64,000 nt of DNA from DATAEE01 sp963725145 (GCA_963725145.1 CAVRXL010000010.1:558001-622000), one strand, 5' to 3'. Positions 45,401-52,618 are shown, numbered from the stretch's first letter. The notes: generated from the letters alone by a model not told the origin. Numbers and translations: made by a program.

Positions 45401-45853
45401 GGTGGGGCTGTTGACGAACCACCGGGTGTCTTTGGACACCTGCTTCGGATCCTTGCCGTTTGCGTCGGTCGTCCAGACGTTCCAGAGGCCGCCGCGGTCG
45501 CTCGAGAACGCGATGCGCTTGCCGTCCGGGCTGAACCGGGGCTGCATGTCGTAGGCGGGACCGCTCGTAAGACGTGTCGCCGGCTGGCTGCCGCTCCCGG
45601 CGATCGGCATCACGTAGAGATCGCCAAGCAGGTCGAAGACGATTCGCTGACCGTCGGGGCTGACGTCCACGTTCATCCACGTCCCCTCAGACGTCTCGAA
45701 CTCGATCTTCGTAGTCGGGCCGAACGGATCGCCGACGTCCCATTTTTTGTCGTCGTTCTTTTCAGGGCCGGTCTGAAGACCGGCCCCTCCAGCGACCGTA
45801 ATCGCGAGGCCCCAAGCCCCAAGCCCCAGGACCCAAGCCCTATAGCGGTTCAT
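42458..45853 (-). CDS. Secreted amidohydrolase with N-terminal PD40 propeller, carrying in-frame repeat insertions
   Basis: From ATG 45853 the protein has 1131 residues. Residues ~50-700 are TolB-like PD40 repeats (WMNVDVSPDGQRIVFDLLGD, RFSPDGKRIAFSSDRGGLWN, SPTWSPDGQYIFARRHF). The C-terminal ~430 residues are a metal-dependent amidohydrolase: VIENGTIVVEGNRIVAVGPS, then VMPGLIDVHAHVGGENDGLL with the HxH metal ligands, and LGSLEKGKLADLIVLDLNPL near the end. Likely a periplasmic peptidase or amide hydrolase; substrate unknown. Four stretches look like dispersed repeats read as protein (signal peptide, ~22-30, ~385, ~780). The start overlaps the upstream stop by 14 bp. Confidence 0.9.
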   Translation of the reverse strand: MNRYRAWVLGLGAWGLAITVAGGAGLQTGPEKNDDKKWDVGDPFGPTTKIEFETSEGTWMNVDVSPDGQRIVFDLLGDLYVMPIAGSGSQPATRLTSGPAYDMQPRFSPDGKRIAFSSDRGGLWNVWTTDANGKDPKQVSKDTRWFVNSPTWSPDGQYIFARRHFVRERSLGAGEIWMFHSSGSDGVQVTEKVSFQKDAGEPAVSRDGRYLYYSKDVTPGQNFEYNKDPYGVIYAIIRRDLTTGKERTLVNRPGGSIAPLPSPDGKYLAFVRRVDTKSLLFLRELATGREWPVFDHLDKDLQEAWAIHGVYAQYSWTPDSRAIVIWGEGKIWKVDLNGGAGLKTGPSGLVAGVQIPFTVKVEQAVNDAVRFPQKVHSDDLTVRMLRDVTTSPDGKLAAYSALGRIYVKPMPTGEPRVLTGTSGTSGTWMESDPRFSPDGQWIVFAAWNDANLGRIRAVRVDGSGARDVIAQPGHYVEPSFSPDGKQIVYRRTSPDGIRGITHAGDPGIYVVSADGTGPPSLVREAGSRPQFDHTGKRIYFRERRGEKFVLASLEVDGSDEIVHLQSDNATQIEPSNDGKYVAFAERWHAYVAAFPRSGRPIDLAPKGTSFPVAQISRDAGFSIHWSGDGRQVHWSLGPEYFTRDLAQTFGFLAGAEKPAELEAKGVPIGFTVKSDLPTGSLAIVGARIITMSSPEPARSASEASRGARASGGGAPRAGNNADVIENGTIVVEGNRIVAVGPSGSVSVPAGAKRIDARGKTVMPGLIDVHAHVGGENDGLLAEASWPLVANLAYGVTTSHDPSNDTETVFTNSELIRAGRKLGPRLYSTGTILYGAETPFKAVVDTYDDALSHLRRLKAVGGFSVKSYNQQRRDARQMIIKAARELQMMVVPEGGSLLYMNLTHVVDGHTGVEHSLPVPRIYKDVVTLFAKSKSGYTPTLIVGYGGLSGEYYWYQHSDVWKNQRLLTFVPADVVVPRSRRRTMADEDDFNHVLIAKGAKQIADAGGSIQMGAHGQLQGLGAHWETWMLAQGGLSPVETLRAATINGATYLGLEAELGSLEKGKLADLIVLDLNPLENVRNTDSVNMVMLNGRLYDAATMDEIGNHPRKRKPFYWEQERKEAPTTTSAPGARK
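43691..43772. repeat. GC-rich dispersed repeat, class D, in frame inside the amidohydrolase
   Basis: It begins CATTATTTCCAGCTCGCGGG and continues GCCCCACCCCCGCTCGCACG, the same order of elements as 873-920. On the minus strand it encodes a ~26-residue Ala/Ser/Gly/Arg-rich insert between VGARIITMSSPE and DVIENGTIVVEGN, two parts that are normally nearly adjacent. Confidence 0.65.
44813..44842. repeat. Perfect 30-bp palindrome, class A, in frame inside the amidohydrolase
   Basis: GGAGGGGCCGGTCTT is followed directly by its exact reverse complement. Read on the minus strand it gives GGAGLKTGPS in a propeller loop. A second copy is at 45765-45790 in the same gene. Confidence 0.85.
45765..45790. 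repeat. Class A palindrome, second copy
   Basis: GGGCCGGTCT-GA-AGACCGGCCC (10-bp stem, 2-base loop) followed by CTCC. On the minus strand it gives GGAGLQTGP just after the signal peptide of the amidohydrolase. Confidence 0.8.
45808..45842. repeat. G-rich repeat, class E, forming a signal peptide
   Basis: On the minus strand GGGCTTGGGTCCTGGGGCTT is followed by GGGGCTTGGGGCCTC, the same units as at 29555-29584. It encodes AWVLGLGAWGLA, the hydrophobic core of the amidohydrolase signal peptide. Confidence 0.55.
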
Positions 45854-46457
45854 TCTCGAGACTCCTCCACAAATACCAGCACGCGACGGATCGATAGGGA
45901 CGCCACGGCTCGCCGATCTCGAGCATGCGCTCCGGCGTCGGTGGTTTCCGCAGCCCGTAGCATCTCTGCATCGCCTTGACGATCCCGAGGTCGCCAACGG
46001 GAAGAACGTCCGGCCGGTTCAGCCGAAACATGAGAAACATCTCCGCGGACCAGCGCCCGAGACCCTTGACCTGCGTGATGGCCTGAATGACCTCTTCGTC
46101 CGGGAAGAGCTCGATGTCGGAAAGACGCAGCGTCCCGTCACCGACTTTCACGCAGAGGTCCCGCAAGTACGCCGTCTTCTGGCGGCTCAGGCCCGCGGCG
46201 CGGAGCTGCGCATCGGTGACCGAGGCAAATCCAGGCTGTGTCGGGACGTTGTCCGGGAAGCAGGCGGCAACGCGGTTGAAGATGGTCTGAGCCGCCTTGG
46301 TCGACAGCTGCTGTCCGGCGATGACGCGCACGAGGGCCGTGAAATACTCGATGCGCTTCGGGTATTCCGGCGTGCCCTTACAGCGCTTGATGACGGCGCC
46401 CAACCGGGGATCGCGGCGCGCGAGCAGACGGCGAACTCGAGCGTGATCGTCGAACAT
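45840..46457 (-). CDS. DNA-3-methyladenine glycosylase II-like (HhH-GPD) enzyme
   Basis: A 205-residue DNA-repair glycosylase without an N-terminal AlkA extension. YFTALVRVIAGQQLSTKAAQ is the first conserved block; the helix-hairpin-helix and Gly-rich loop read ITQVKGLGRWSAEMFLMF, and the catalytic Asp is in LPVGDLGIVKAMQ. WRPYRSVACWYLWRSLEN is the standard C-terminus. It should excise alkylated bases. It overlaps the amidohydrolase start by 14 bp. Confidence 0.93.
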   Translation of the reverse strand: MFDDHARVRRLLARRDPRLGAVIKRCKGTPEYPKRIEYFTALVRVIAGQQLSTKAAQTIFNRVAACFPDNVPTQPGFASVTDAQLRAAGLSRQKTAYLRDLCVKVGDGTLRLSDIELFPDEEVIQAITQVKGLGRWSAEMFLMFRLNRPDVLPVGDLGIVKAMQRCYGLRKPPTPERMLEIGEPWRPYRSVACWYLWRSLENEPL

Positions 46458-46655
46458 CGGCGAGTGGGGCCATTATCTCATCTGTACGCCCCACCCCCGG
46501 CGAGCTGAGCCGTTAACGACACCCTACCCAAGATTGCGTTGCGGCGACCAAAGATCGTGTCGCCCGCAACGCGGATTACCCGGGTGATTGCAACGGCTGG
46601 ACTTCTGTCACACGAGGACGGACGAAGCGCGGGTCTTAGAAGTGGTAGCTCGCGT
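46458..46655. other. Intergenic, nothing recognised
   Basis: About 200 bp upstream of the glycosylase and downstream of the KGG gene. It has a short C-run (CGCCCCACCCCCGGCG at ~46486) reminiscent of class D but too short to assign. No gene seen. Confidence 0.4.
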
Positions 46656-46907
46656 TCACGAGTTGGGTTCCCGCGGCTCTTCCTCCATCACATTGACCTC
46701 GGCCCCGCTCGGGTCATCGGGCTGCGTCAGACGCTCACGACGACGCTGGTGGCTGGCGATGCCGCCTTTGCGTCCAGCTTCGCGGGCTTCCTCGCTCGTC
46801 CACTCGTGTGCGGTGCCCTTCTGGTGCGCGGCCTTGCCGCCCTTGCTCGCTATCTCTTTCTGCTTCGATCGATCCATCGATGCGAAGCCACGATCTTCTT
46901 TCGCCAC
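46656..46907 (-). CDS. KGG-repeat stress-type protein
   Basis: An 83-residue hydrophilic protein starting at GTG 46907 (AGGAGG 9 bases upstream). It has two KGG motifs: GFASMDRSKQKEIASKGGKA and EWTSEEAREAGRKGGIASHQ, the con-10/KGG family linked to general stress. The C-terminal 25 residues are acidic and not conserved. It lies 66 bp after gltX. Confidence 0.88.
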   Translation of the reverse strand: MAKEDRGFASMDRSKQKEIASKGGKAAHQKGTAHEWTSEEAREAGRKGGIASHQRRRERLTQPDDPSGAEVNVMEEEPREPNS

Positions 46908-46973
46908 GGCGCGCCTCCTGCCTCTGCAGGCTGCAACGCATGTGCCACGGAAATTGTCGGTGGCTCAGCCGTT

Positions 46974-48314
46974 TCAGGAGGATCCGTGAGCGTCACGTAC
47001 GCGACGCTCGGCGGCCGCGAGCCGCTGGAGCACGCGATCGCGGCCCGCAAGCGCGAGCACGTCGAAGACTCCCGGGCTAACCGATTGGCCCGTCACCGCC
47101 ACGCGGGACGCGTGAATGAGCGACGCGGCTTTGATGCCCTCCGCAGCGGCCACCTCACGCAGCGCGGTTTCGATCGGGACCGGCTCGAACGGGTCTACGC
47201 GGGCCAGCCGCTCGCGCAGCGCCGCGAGCGGGCCCGCGAGCTCCGACGCGCCGAGGTACTTCGCCGCGGCGGCCGGATCGGGCTCGACGACATCCGCCAG
47301 AAACGGCCGCGCCTGATCGACAACGTCGGCGAGCTTCCTGAGCCGCGGCTTCACGAGATCGATGACGGCAAGCAGCCAGGGCCGTCGAACGGACGCGAAA
47401 TCGTCGTTCCACAGCCCTGCCGCTCTGAGGTCCGGCTCGACGCGCCGGACGATCTCGTCGGCCGGCATCCGCGCGATGTGCTGGCTGTTGAACCAGTCCA
47501 GCTTCTCGGCGTTGAAGACGGCGTTGCCGCCGCTGATCCCTTCGATGGCGAACGCGGCGACGAGCGCGTCGCGCGTCATGACTTCACGATCGCCGCCGGG
47601 CGACCATCCGAGCAGCGCGAGGAAGTTGACCATTGCTTCCGAGAGATAGCCGGCGCGCTCGTACTCGCCGACCGCGGTCGCGCCATGCCGCTTGCTCAGC
47701 CGCTTCTTGTCGGGGCCGAGGATGAGCGGCACATGGGCAAACGCAGGCACGGTCCGTCCGAACGCGTTGTAGAGCAGCACCTGCTTCGGCGTGTTCGAGA
47801 TGTGATCGTCGCCCCGGACGACGTGTGAGATCTCCATGTCGATGTCGTCGACCACGACCGACAAGTGGTAGGTCGGATGGCCATCCGAGCGGAGGATGAC
47901 GAACTTCTCGATGTGTTCGTTGTCGAAGTCGATCGGCCCGTGCACGAGATCGGTGAACGACGTCCGTCCTTCGGGGACGTTGAACCGGATCGCCCCATCA
48001 TCTATATATGCGTGGCCGGAGGCGACCAGGCCCTCGGCCGCGGCCCGGTATTTGTCGAGCCGCTGCGACTGGAAGTACGGCGCGTGCGGCCCGCCGACGT
48101 CCGGCCCCTCGTCCCAGTCGAGGCCCAGCCATCGCAGCCCCTCCACGATGCCGGAGACCATGTCCCACGACGAGCGCTCGGCGTCGGTGTCTTCGATGCG
48201 GAGGATGAACGCGCCGCCGTGGCGGCGGGCGTAGAGCCAGTTGAAGAGCGCGGTGCGTGCCCCGCCGACGTGCAGGTAGCCGGTCGGGGACGGCGCGAAG
48301 CGAACGCGGACCAT
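46974..48314 (-). CDS. gltX: Glutamyl-tRNA synthetase lacking the zinc-binding segment
   Basis: A 446-residue class I synthetase, about 40 residues shorter than usual. The HIGH motif is APSPTGYLHVGGARTALFNW (HVGG at 15-18) and the KMSKS motif KKRLSKRHG (~203-211). Between SGHAY (residue ~103) and AIRFNVPEGRTSFTDLVHGP the normal CYC...C/H segment (E. coli residues ~98-127, zinc-binding) is missing, replaced by IDDG. The frame stays open, so this is an exact in-frame deletion, either real or an assembly artefact. The anticodon-binding C-terminal domain is complete. It charges tRNA-Glu, and in many bacteria without GlnRS also tRNA-Gln. Confidence 0.93.
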   Translation of the reverse strand: MVRVRFAPSPTGYLHVGGARTALFNWLYARRHGGAFILRIEDTDAERSSWDMVSGIVEGLRWLGLDWDEGPDVGGPHAPYFQSQRLDKYRAAAEGLVASGHAYIDDGAIRFNVPEGRTSFTDLVHGPIDFDNEHIEKFVILRSDGHPTYHLSVVVDDIDMEISHVVRGDDHISNTPKQVLLYNAFGRTVPAFAHVPLILGPDKKRLSKRHGATAVGEYERAGYLSEAMVNFLALLGWSPGGDREVMTRDALVAAFAIEGISGGNAVFNAEKLDWFNSQHIARMPADEIVRRVEPDLRAAGLWNDDFASVRRPWLLAVIDLVKPRLRKLADVVDQARPFLADVVEPDPAAAAKYLGASELAGPLAALRERLARVDPFEPVPIETALREVAAAEGIKAASLIHASRVAVTGQSVSPGVFDVLALAGRDRVLQRLAAAERRVRDAHGSS

Positions 48315-48344
48315 CCGTTCCTAGAATACCTTGCGGGTCGGTCG

Positions 48345-49040
48345 TTACCGGCGCGGCGGCGGATTGAGGACGATCACGACGTCGGCGGTGAACTCGACCT
48401 GCCAGGCGACGTTTACGTCGAGGCCGACGAAGCAGGCCCCGGCTCCGCACGCCACGGCCCGCGCCTCCGCATCCACGAACGTCGTAAACACGCGGCTGTC
48501 GAGCCGCACCGCAAACCGCCGGTGAACAGGCAGCTTGACGCCTCCGCCGGCAGCCACCGTGAACCGGAGCTCGTCGTCTCCGTCAGCTCCGTACCGCGTG
48601 AGTCCGAGAAGGCCGGACAGAAAAGGTATGGCTCGCCCTGTCCCGAACTCCTGACGGCCGCCGGCGAGCCAGTGATCCACGACGACACTCCACCGCGCCG
48701 GCGGACCGAATGGGCCGCCAGGCGTGTCGACGTACGCCCGCTGATGCGAGAACACTGCCTCGAAGGAGAGCCCGTCACCCATGTCGACGTTCACGGCGCC
48801 TCCGACGACGGGCGCGCCGTCGACATCGACGGGCCGGTTCGCCGCGATTTCGAAGAGGTCGCCGCCGAAGCGGTAGCCGGCGAGCGGCGCGAACTCGACC
48901 GTCTGGGCGGACACCGGCACGGACAGCCGGACGAGCAGAAGAACGATGAACGCAGCCAACACGGACGGCCACGCGCACGCTGATGCGCGCGCCGGGTTCG
49001 CCGCGGTTCTGCCGGCCCCTGTCATGGATGGGGTCGGCAT
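48345..49040 (-). CDS. Exported beta-barrel-type protein, unknown
   Basis: A 231-residue protein with a long N-region and a signal core (VLAAFIVLLLVRLSVPVSAQ). EFAPLAGYRFGGDLFEIAAN, LSFEAVFSHQRAYVDTP and FTVAAGGGVKLPVHRRFAVR are alternating strands of an outer-membrane-barrel-like protein. Two Cys in VACGAGACFVG probably form a disulphide. No terminal Phe, so barrel insertion is uncertain. It lies 30 bp upstream of gltX on the same strand. Confidence 0.7.
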   Translation of the reverse strand: MPTPSMTGAGRTAANPARASACAWPSVLAAFIVLLLVRLSVPVSAQTVEFAPLAGYRFGGDLFEIAANRPVDVDGAPVVGGAVNVDMGDGLSFEAVFSHQRAYVDTPGGPFGPPARWSVVVDHWLAGGRQEFGTGRAIPFLSGLLGLTRYGADGDDELRFTVAAGGGVKLPVHRRFAVRLDSRVFTTFVDAEARAVACGAGACFVGLDVNVAWQVEFTADVVIVLNPPPRR

Positions 49041-49077
49041 TCTACTTCACGGACGCACCCGTCTCTGAGAAATACCT

Positions 49078-49347
49078 TTGACGCGGTCGGGGCGAGTGCC
49101 TATATTTGGCGGCCGGCCCGGAAACCTGACGCTACAGCAGTTCCTGGAAGTCTTCAGGCGCGGCACGGACTTCGAAACCGGCAGTCCGGGAAACGTACCG
49201 GCGCCGTCGCCGGACAACGATCTCCTTCAGGTTATGCCGTGGCCGGTGTTTTCCAAGATGACGATCCTGGAGAAGCGGGCCATCTACGAGTACCTCCGGG
49301 CGATCCCCTGCATCGGATCGCCGGCTCGGTGCGGCACCACTCCCTAG
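49078..49347 (+). pseudogene. C-terminal remnant of a cytochrome c-family protein
   Basis: About 85 codons from a TTG. GNLTLQQFLEVFRRGTDFE, LLQVMPWPVFSKMTILEKRA and IYEYLRAIPC are the end of a di-heme-type cytochrome c protein. No CxxCH heme site, signal peptide or upstream homology remains, so the gene has lost its 5' part. Its stop overlaps the stop of the convergent PLD gene. Confidence 0.6.
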
Positions 49348-50621
49348 AAGATTTCGCCGAACATCGACCAGAACTTCTCGCGCGCTTTCTCGAGCACCGA
49401 CCGCCGACGCCACTCGTCCAGGTTCAACCGGGTGGCGCGGCGGATGTCCGAGTCGAAGTCGCCCGTGAAGCGGGCCGCCAGCGGGGCATCCGCGACGGCG
49501 GCGTTCAGCTCGTCGTTCAGCTCGAGCGATCGGTTGTCGAAGTTCGCCGACCCGAACACGCTCCAGATGCCATCCACTACCATCACCTTGGCGTGCATCA
49601 TCGTGGGGCGATACTCGTAGATCTCGATCCCTCTCGACATGAAGCGTTCGTACGCCGCTCGGCTGGCGTACTTGACCGGCTTCGCGTCGGTGATGTCCCC
49701 CTCGACGAGGATCCGAACCCGGACGCCGCGGTCCACCGCCCGCTCGATGGCCCACGCGGTCGATTCGTCGGTCAGAAAGTACGGGCTGCAGATGTCGAGC
49801 GTCTTGCGCGCCGCGGCGATCGACAGCAGGTAGAGGAGCTTCATCCCGCTGCTCCCGCCGACGGGTGAGCTCCAGATCACCACCGTCCGTTCGTCGACGT
49901 TCGGTACGAATTCGGTCGGAGGGGGCTCGAAGAGGGGCGTGACCGGCCGCACGGTCTCGGTGAAGTTCTCGAAGAAGCCCGCCTCGAGGTACTTGACGGA
50001 CGGCCCTTCCATGCGCACCTGGGTGTCGCGCCAGTGATCCCGATCCTGAGCGTCGCCCGCCCAGTAGTCGGCGACCCCGACACCCCCGATGAATCCGATG
50101 ATGCCGTCTACGACGAGGATCTTGCGATGGGTCCGATAGTTCAGCTCCTCGAAGTTGTACCAGTGCGGAAGGTTGAACGTGCCGATCGTGCAACCGGCCC
50201 GGCGCAGACGATCGAGATGATCGCCGAGGTCCTTCGAGCCGATCGCGTCGAGCACCATGTGGCACCGCACGCCGCGCCGGACGGCTTCTTCAATCGCCGC
50301 CGTGAACTGGTCGGCGACAGGTCCCGGAGAATAGATGTAGGTCTCGAAGCTGATCTGGCGCCTGGCGCGGCGGATCGCTTCGAGCATCGACGGGAAGACG
50401 CGATCTCCGTTGACGAGAACCTGAAAGTTGTTGCCGGTCGTCATCGCGGTGCCCGTGAGGGCGGCGACGTAGGCGGGGAACTCCGCATCGCCGGCGCCGC
50501 GGACGCTTTCGATCTGGAGGACTTCCTGATCCTGCGCGATCCCCAGGACGATCGCGAGGACCAGCGCGACGACGACGAGCAGCCGAAGCCAGAACTTCCA
50601 CACGCCGGCCGAGCTGTGCAA
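49344..50621 (-). CDS. Cardiolipin synthase-like phospholipase D enzyme
   Basis: A 425-residue protein from TTG 50621 (or GTG 50603), with one N-terminal helix and two PLD domains. The first HKD motif is YRTHRKILVVDGIIGFIGGV, the second MHAKVMVVDGIWSVFGSANF with DNRSLELNDE. It probably joins phosphatidylglycerol units to cardiolipin at the inner membrane. Confidence 0.92.
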   Translation of the reverse strand: MHSSAGVWKFWLRLLVVVALVLAIVLGIAQDQEVLQIESVRGAGDAEFPAYVAALTGTAMTTGNNFQVLVNGDRVFPSMLEAIRRARRQISFETYIYSPGPVADQFTAAIEEAVRRGVRCHMVLDAIGSKDLGDHLDRLRRAGCTIGTFNLPHWYNFEELNYRTHRKILVVDGIIGFIGGVGVADYWAGDAQDRDHWRDTQVRMEGPSVKYLEAGFFENFTETVRPVTPLFEPPPTEFVPNVDERTVVIWSSPVGGSSGMKLLYLLSIAAARKTLDICSPYFLTDESTAWAIERAVDRGVRVRILVEGDITDAKPVKYASRAAYERFMSRGIEIYEYRPTMMHAKVMVVDGIWSVFGSANFDNRSLELNDELNAAVADAPLAARFTGDFDSDIRRATRLNLDEWRRRSVLEKAREKFWSMFGEIF

Positions 50622-50777
50622 TTAGCGGGCCCGTGGGTCGGCGTGCTATGATGGCGGTCGCCTCTTCTCCGCGCTCTGCCGTCTGTAGGCGTAACGAGCC
50701 CGTCCTGACTCGGTCCTCCTCAAGTCCAGCTTAGCCACGAGACGACATCGGTTCAGGCAATTCAGGAGCATTTCTTA
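50622..50777 (+). promoter_or_regulatory. Leader region of rhlE
   Basis: The 156 bp between the divergent PLD and helicase genes. CAGGAG lies ~9 bases before the ATG. Long leaders are common for cold-inducible RNA helicases, but no defined structure was found. Confidence 0.3.
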
Positions 50778-52004
50778 ATGCCGTTTTCGAAACTCGGCCT
50801 CGCGCCCTCTCTGTGTACTCCTCTCGCTCGAATGGGCTACGGGCAACCTACGCCGGTCCAGTCTGAATCCATTCCTTTTGTGCTGAGCGGCTCCGACCTG
50901 CTGGCCCGTGCTCAGACGGGCACAGGGAAGACGGCGGCGTTCGGTTTGCCGATGATCGAGCGGCTCTTCTTGCGCGGCCGTTCCGCCAGAACACGCAGCC
51001 CGCGGGGCCTCGTGCTCGTGCCGACACGTGAGCTGGCGCTTCAGGTCCGGCGTGCGCTCGCGACCTATGGAGCGCCCGTGCAGCTCCGTGTGTTACCCAT
51101 CTTCGGCGGAGTCCCGATGGGGCCTCAGGTGCAGGCTCTGAAGCAGGGAACGGACATCGTCGTCGCCACGCCGGGCCGGCTCATCGACCACATCCAGCGC
51201 CGGACGCTCGATCTGTCGGCGATCGAAATCCTGACGCTGGACGAAGCCGACCGGATGCTGGACATGGGCTTCCTGCCGTCGCTTCGTCGGGTCATTCCGG
51301 CGTTGCCCCGCGCCCGTCAGACGCTGCTGTTTTCAGCCACGCTCTCGACCGACGTCGTGCGCCTCTCGGCCGAATTCACGCGCGACCCGGCACGCGTGGA
51401 CGTCTCAGAGGGGCAGAGCGTGCCGCCGACGGTCACACATCGCGTCCATCCGGTCGCCATCGACCGGAAGCGCGACCTGCTCAGGCACGTGCTGACGCAG
51501 GCGCCTGTCGGTCAGACGCTCGTCTTCTGCAAGACAAAGCGCGGCTCGGATCGCGTCGGCGCGCACCTCCAGCACGCCGGCATCAGGGTGGCGGTCATTC
51601 ACGGCAACAAGAGCCAGGGCGCACGCACTCGCGCCCTGGGCGATTTCAAGGCGGGTCGTGTGATGGTTCTGGTGGCCACCGACATCGCCGCACGGGGCCT
51701 GGACATTGCGCAGCTTCCGCTCGTGGTCAACTACGACGTGCCGCTCGTCGCGGAAGACTACATCCATCGCGTAGGGCGGACGGGACGAGCCGGGCTCGCC
51801 GGGCGTGCGATCTCACTCGTGACAGCGGCGGAACGGCAGCTCTTGCGCGACATCCAGCGGCTGTTGCCGGCACCGCTCGAGCAGGTGGTCGTCGAAGGAT
51901 TCGAGACGGTGAGCTCGCCGACGGGGCCTTCTAGACAGGAGCGCGGCGCTCGATCTCGCGATTTCGCTCGACCTTTCGTTCGGCGACTTCCAACTGAGCG
52001 GTAA
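50778..52004 (+). CDS. rhlE: DEAD-box RNA helicase, RhlE type
   Basis: A 408-residue helicase. Motifs in order: Q motif GYGQPTPVQSESIPFVLSGS, I AQTGTGKTAAFGLP, Ia PTRELALQV, Ib TPGRLIDH, II LDEADRMLDMGF, III FSATLS, IV TLVFCKTKRGSDRV, V VATDIAARGLDI, VI YIHRVGRTGRAGLAG. It unwinds short RNA duplexes in ribosome assembly or mRNA turnover. The short C-terminal tail is basic. Its last 74 bp overlap the omega-like gene on the other strand. Confidence 0.96.
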   Translation: MPFSKLGLAPSLCTPLARMGYGQPTPVQSESIPFVLSGSDLLARAQTGTGKTAAFGLPMIERLFLRGRSARTRSPRGLVLVPTRELALQVRRALATYGAPVQLRVLPIFGGVPMGPQVQALKQGTDIVVATPGRLIDHIQRRTLDLSAIEILTLDEADRMLDMGFLPSLRRVIPALPRARQTLLFSATLSTDVVRLSAEFTRDPARVDVSEGQSVPPTVTHRVHPVAIDRKRDLLRHVLTQAPVGQTLVFCKTKRGSDRVGAHLQHAGIRVAVIHGNKSQGARTRALGDFKAGRVMVLVATDIAARGLDIAQLPLVVNYDVPLVAEDYIHRVGRTGRAGLAGRAISLVTAAERQLLRDIQRLLPAPLEQVVVEGFETVSSPTGPSRQERGARSRDFARPFVRRLPTER

Positions 52005-52122
52005 CCGCGATCTTGTCGGAGGGCTTCACGCGCGGCCTGCACCCTCGGGCGAGCTGGCCGGCACGAAGGCCCGCCACCACCGCGAACTCGAATGCGCTCA
52101 ATTCGACCGGACGAGCGACCAC
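51931..52122 (-). CDS. RNA polymerase omega-like small protein
   Basis: 63 residues from GTG 52122. SAFEFAVVAGLRAGQLARGC followed by RPRVKPSDKIAVTAQLEVAE fits the omega (RpoZ) pattern: an N-terminal helix ending in RAxQLxxGxxPRV, then K...A..EV. Known acidobacterial omega-like proteins of this length look similar (from memory). Its 3' end overlaps the rhlE coding end by 74 bp, convergent. If not omega, it is a small protein of that fold. Confidence 0.6.
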   Translation of the reverse strand: MVARPVELSAFEFAVVAGLRAGQLARGCRPRVKPSDKIAVTAQLEVAERKVERNREIERRAPV

Positions 52123-52233
52123 ACGGACCTGCCTTTCTGCAGAACGTGCCCGACGGCTAGGCTTTGGTGAGGGCTGGGCCGGAATGGCCTAGGGCTCAGA
52201 AAAGCGGGAAACCCAAGTATACGCCGGATTCGC

Positions 52234-52542
52234 TCAACGACGGCGGCGCTGGCGCTTGACCGATAGCGCACGGGCGCCGCTGACCGGGTCGTCGAGCCGC
52301 TCGAATGTGACCGCGTCGCCGACGTCGAGGTCGTTGATTGACGTCCCTTCCTGCAGGTCGGCCCGATGGAAGAATATCTCGCGATCGTTCGCGAGGCGGA
52401 TGAATCCGTGGCCCTGACCCACGAACAGCCTCACGATGCGGCCGGTGTCCGGCACGCCGCGGCGTTCCGCCGGTCGCGACAATTTGCCCGCGCGCTTGGG
52501 CGACGCCTTCCGCGTCCGGCCGTAGACGTACTCGCTGCTCAT
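52234..52542 (-). CDS. Cold-shock-domain protein
   Basis: 102 residues. The N-terminal ~30 are basic (GRTRKASPKRAGKLSRPAER), followed by a CSD: DTGRIVRLFVGQGHGFIRLA with NDREIFFHRADLQEG and VGDAVTFERLDDPVSGARAL. The RNP2-like FFHR motif is kept; RNP1 is altered (GHGFI instead of GFGFI). It ends in RQRRRR. It should bind RNA. Proximity to rhlE fits a role in RNA structure at low temperature. Confidence 0.85.
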   Translation of the reverse strand: MSSEYVYGRTRKASPKRAGKLSRPAERRGVPDTGRIVRLFVGQGHGFIRLANDREIFFHRADLQEGTSINDLDVGDAVTFERLDDPVSGARALSVKRQRRRR

Positions 52543-52618
52543 GATGTGCGGGAATCCTTCGCGTAGCTTGCCTGGCTGAAGCTCACGCTCGACGGTAGCT
52601 TGCGGGAGCGGAGGCGGA

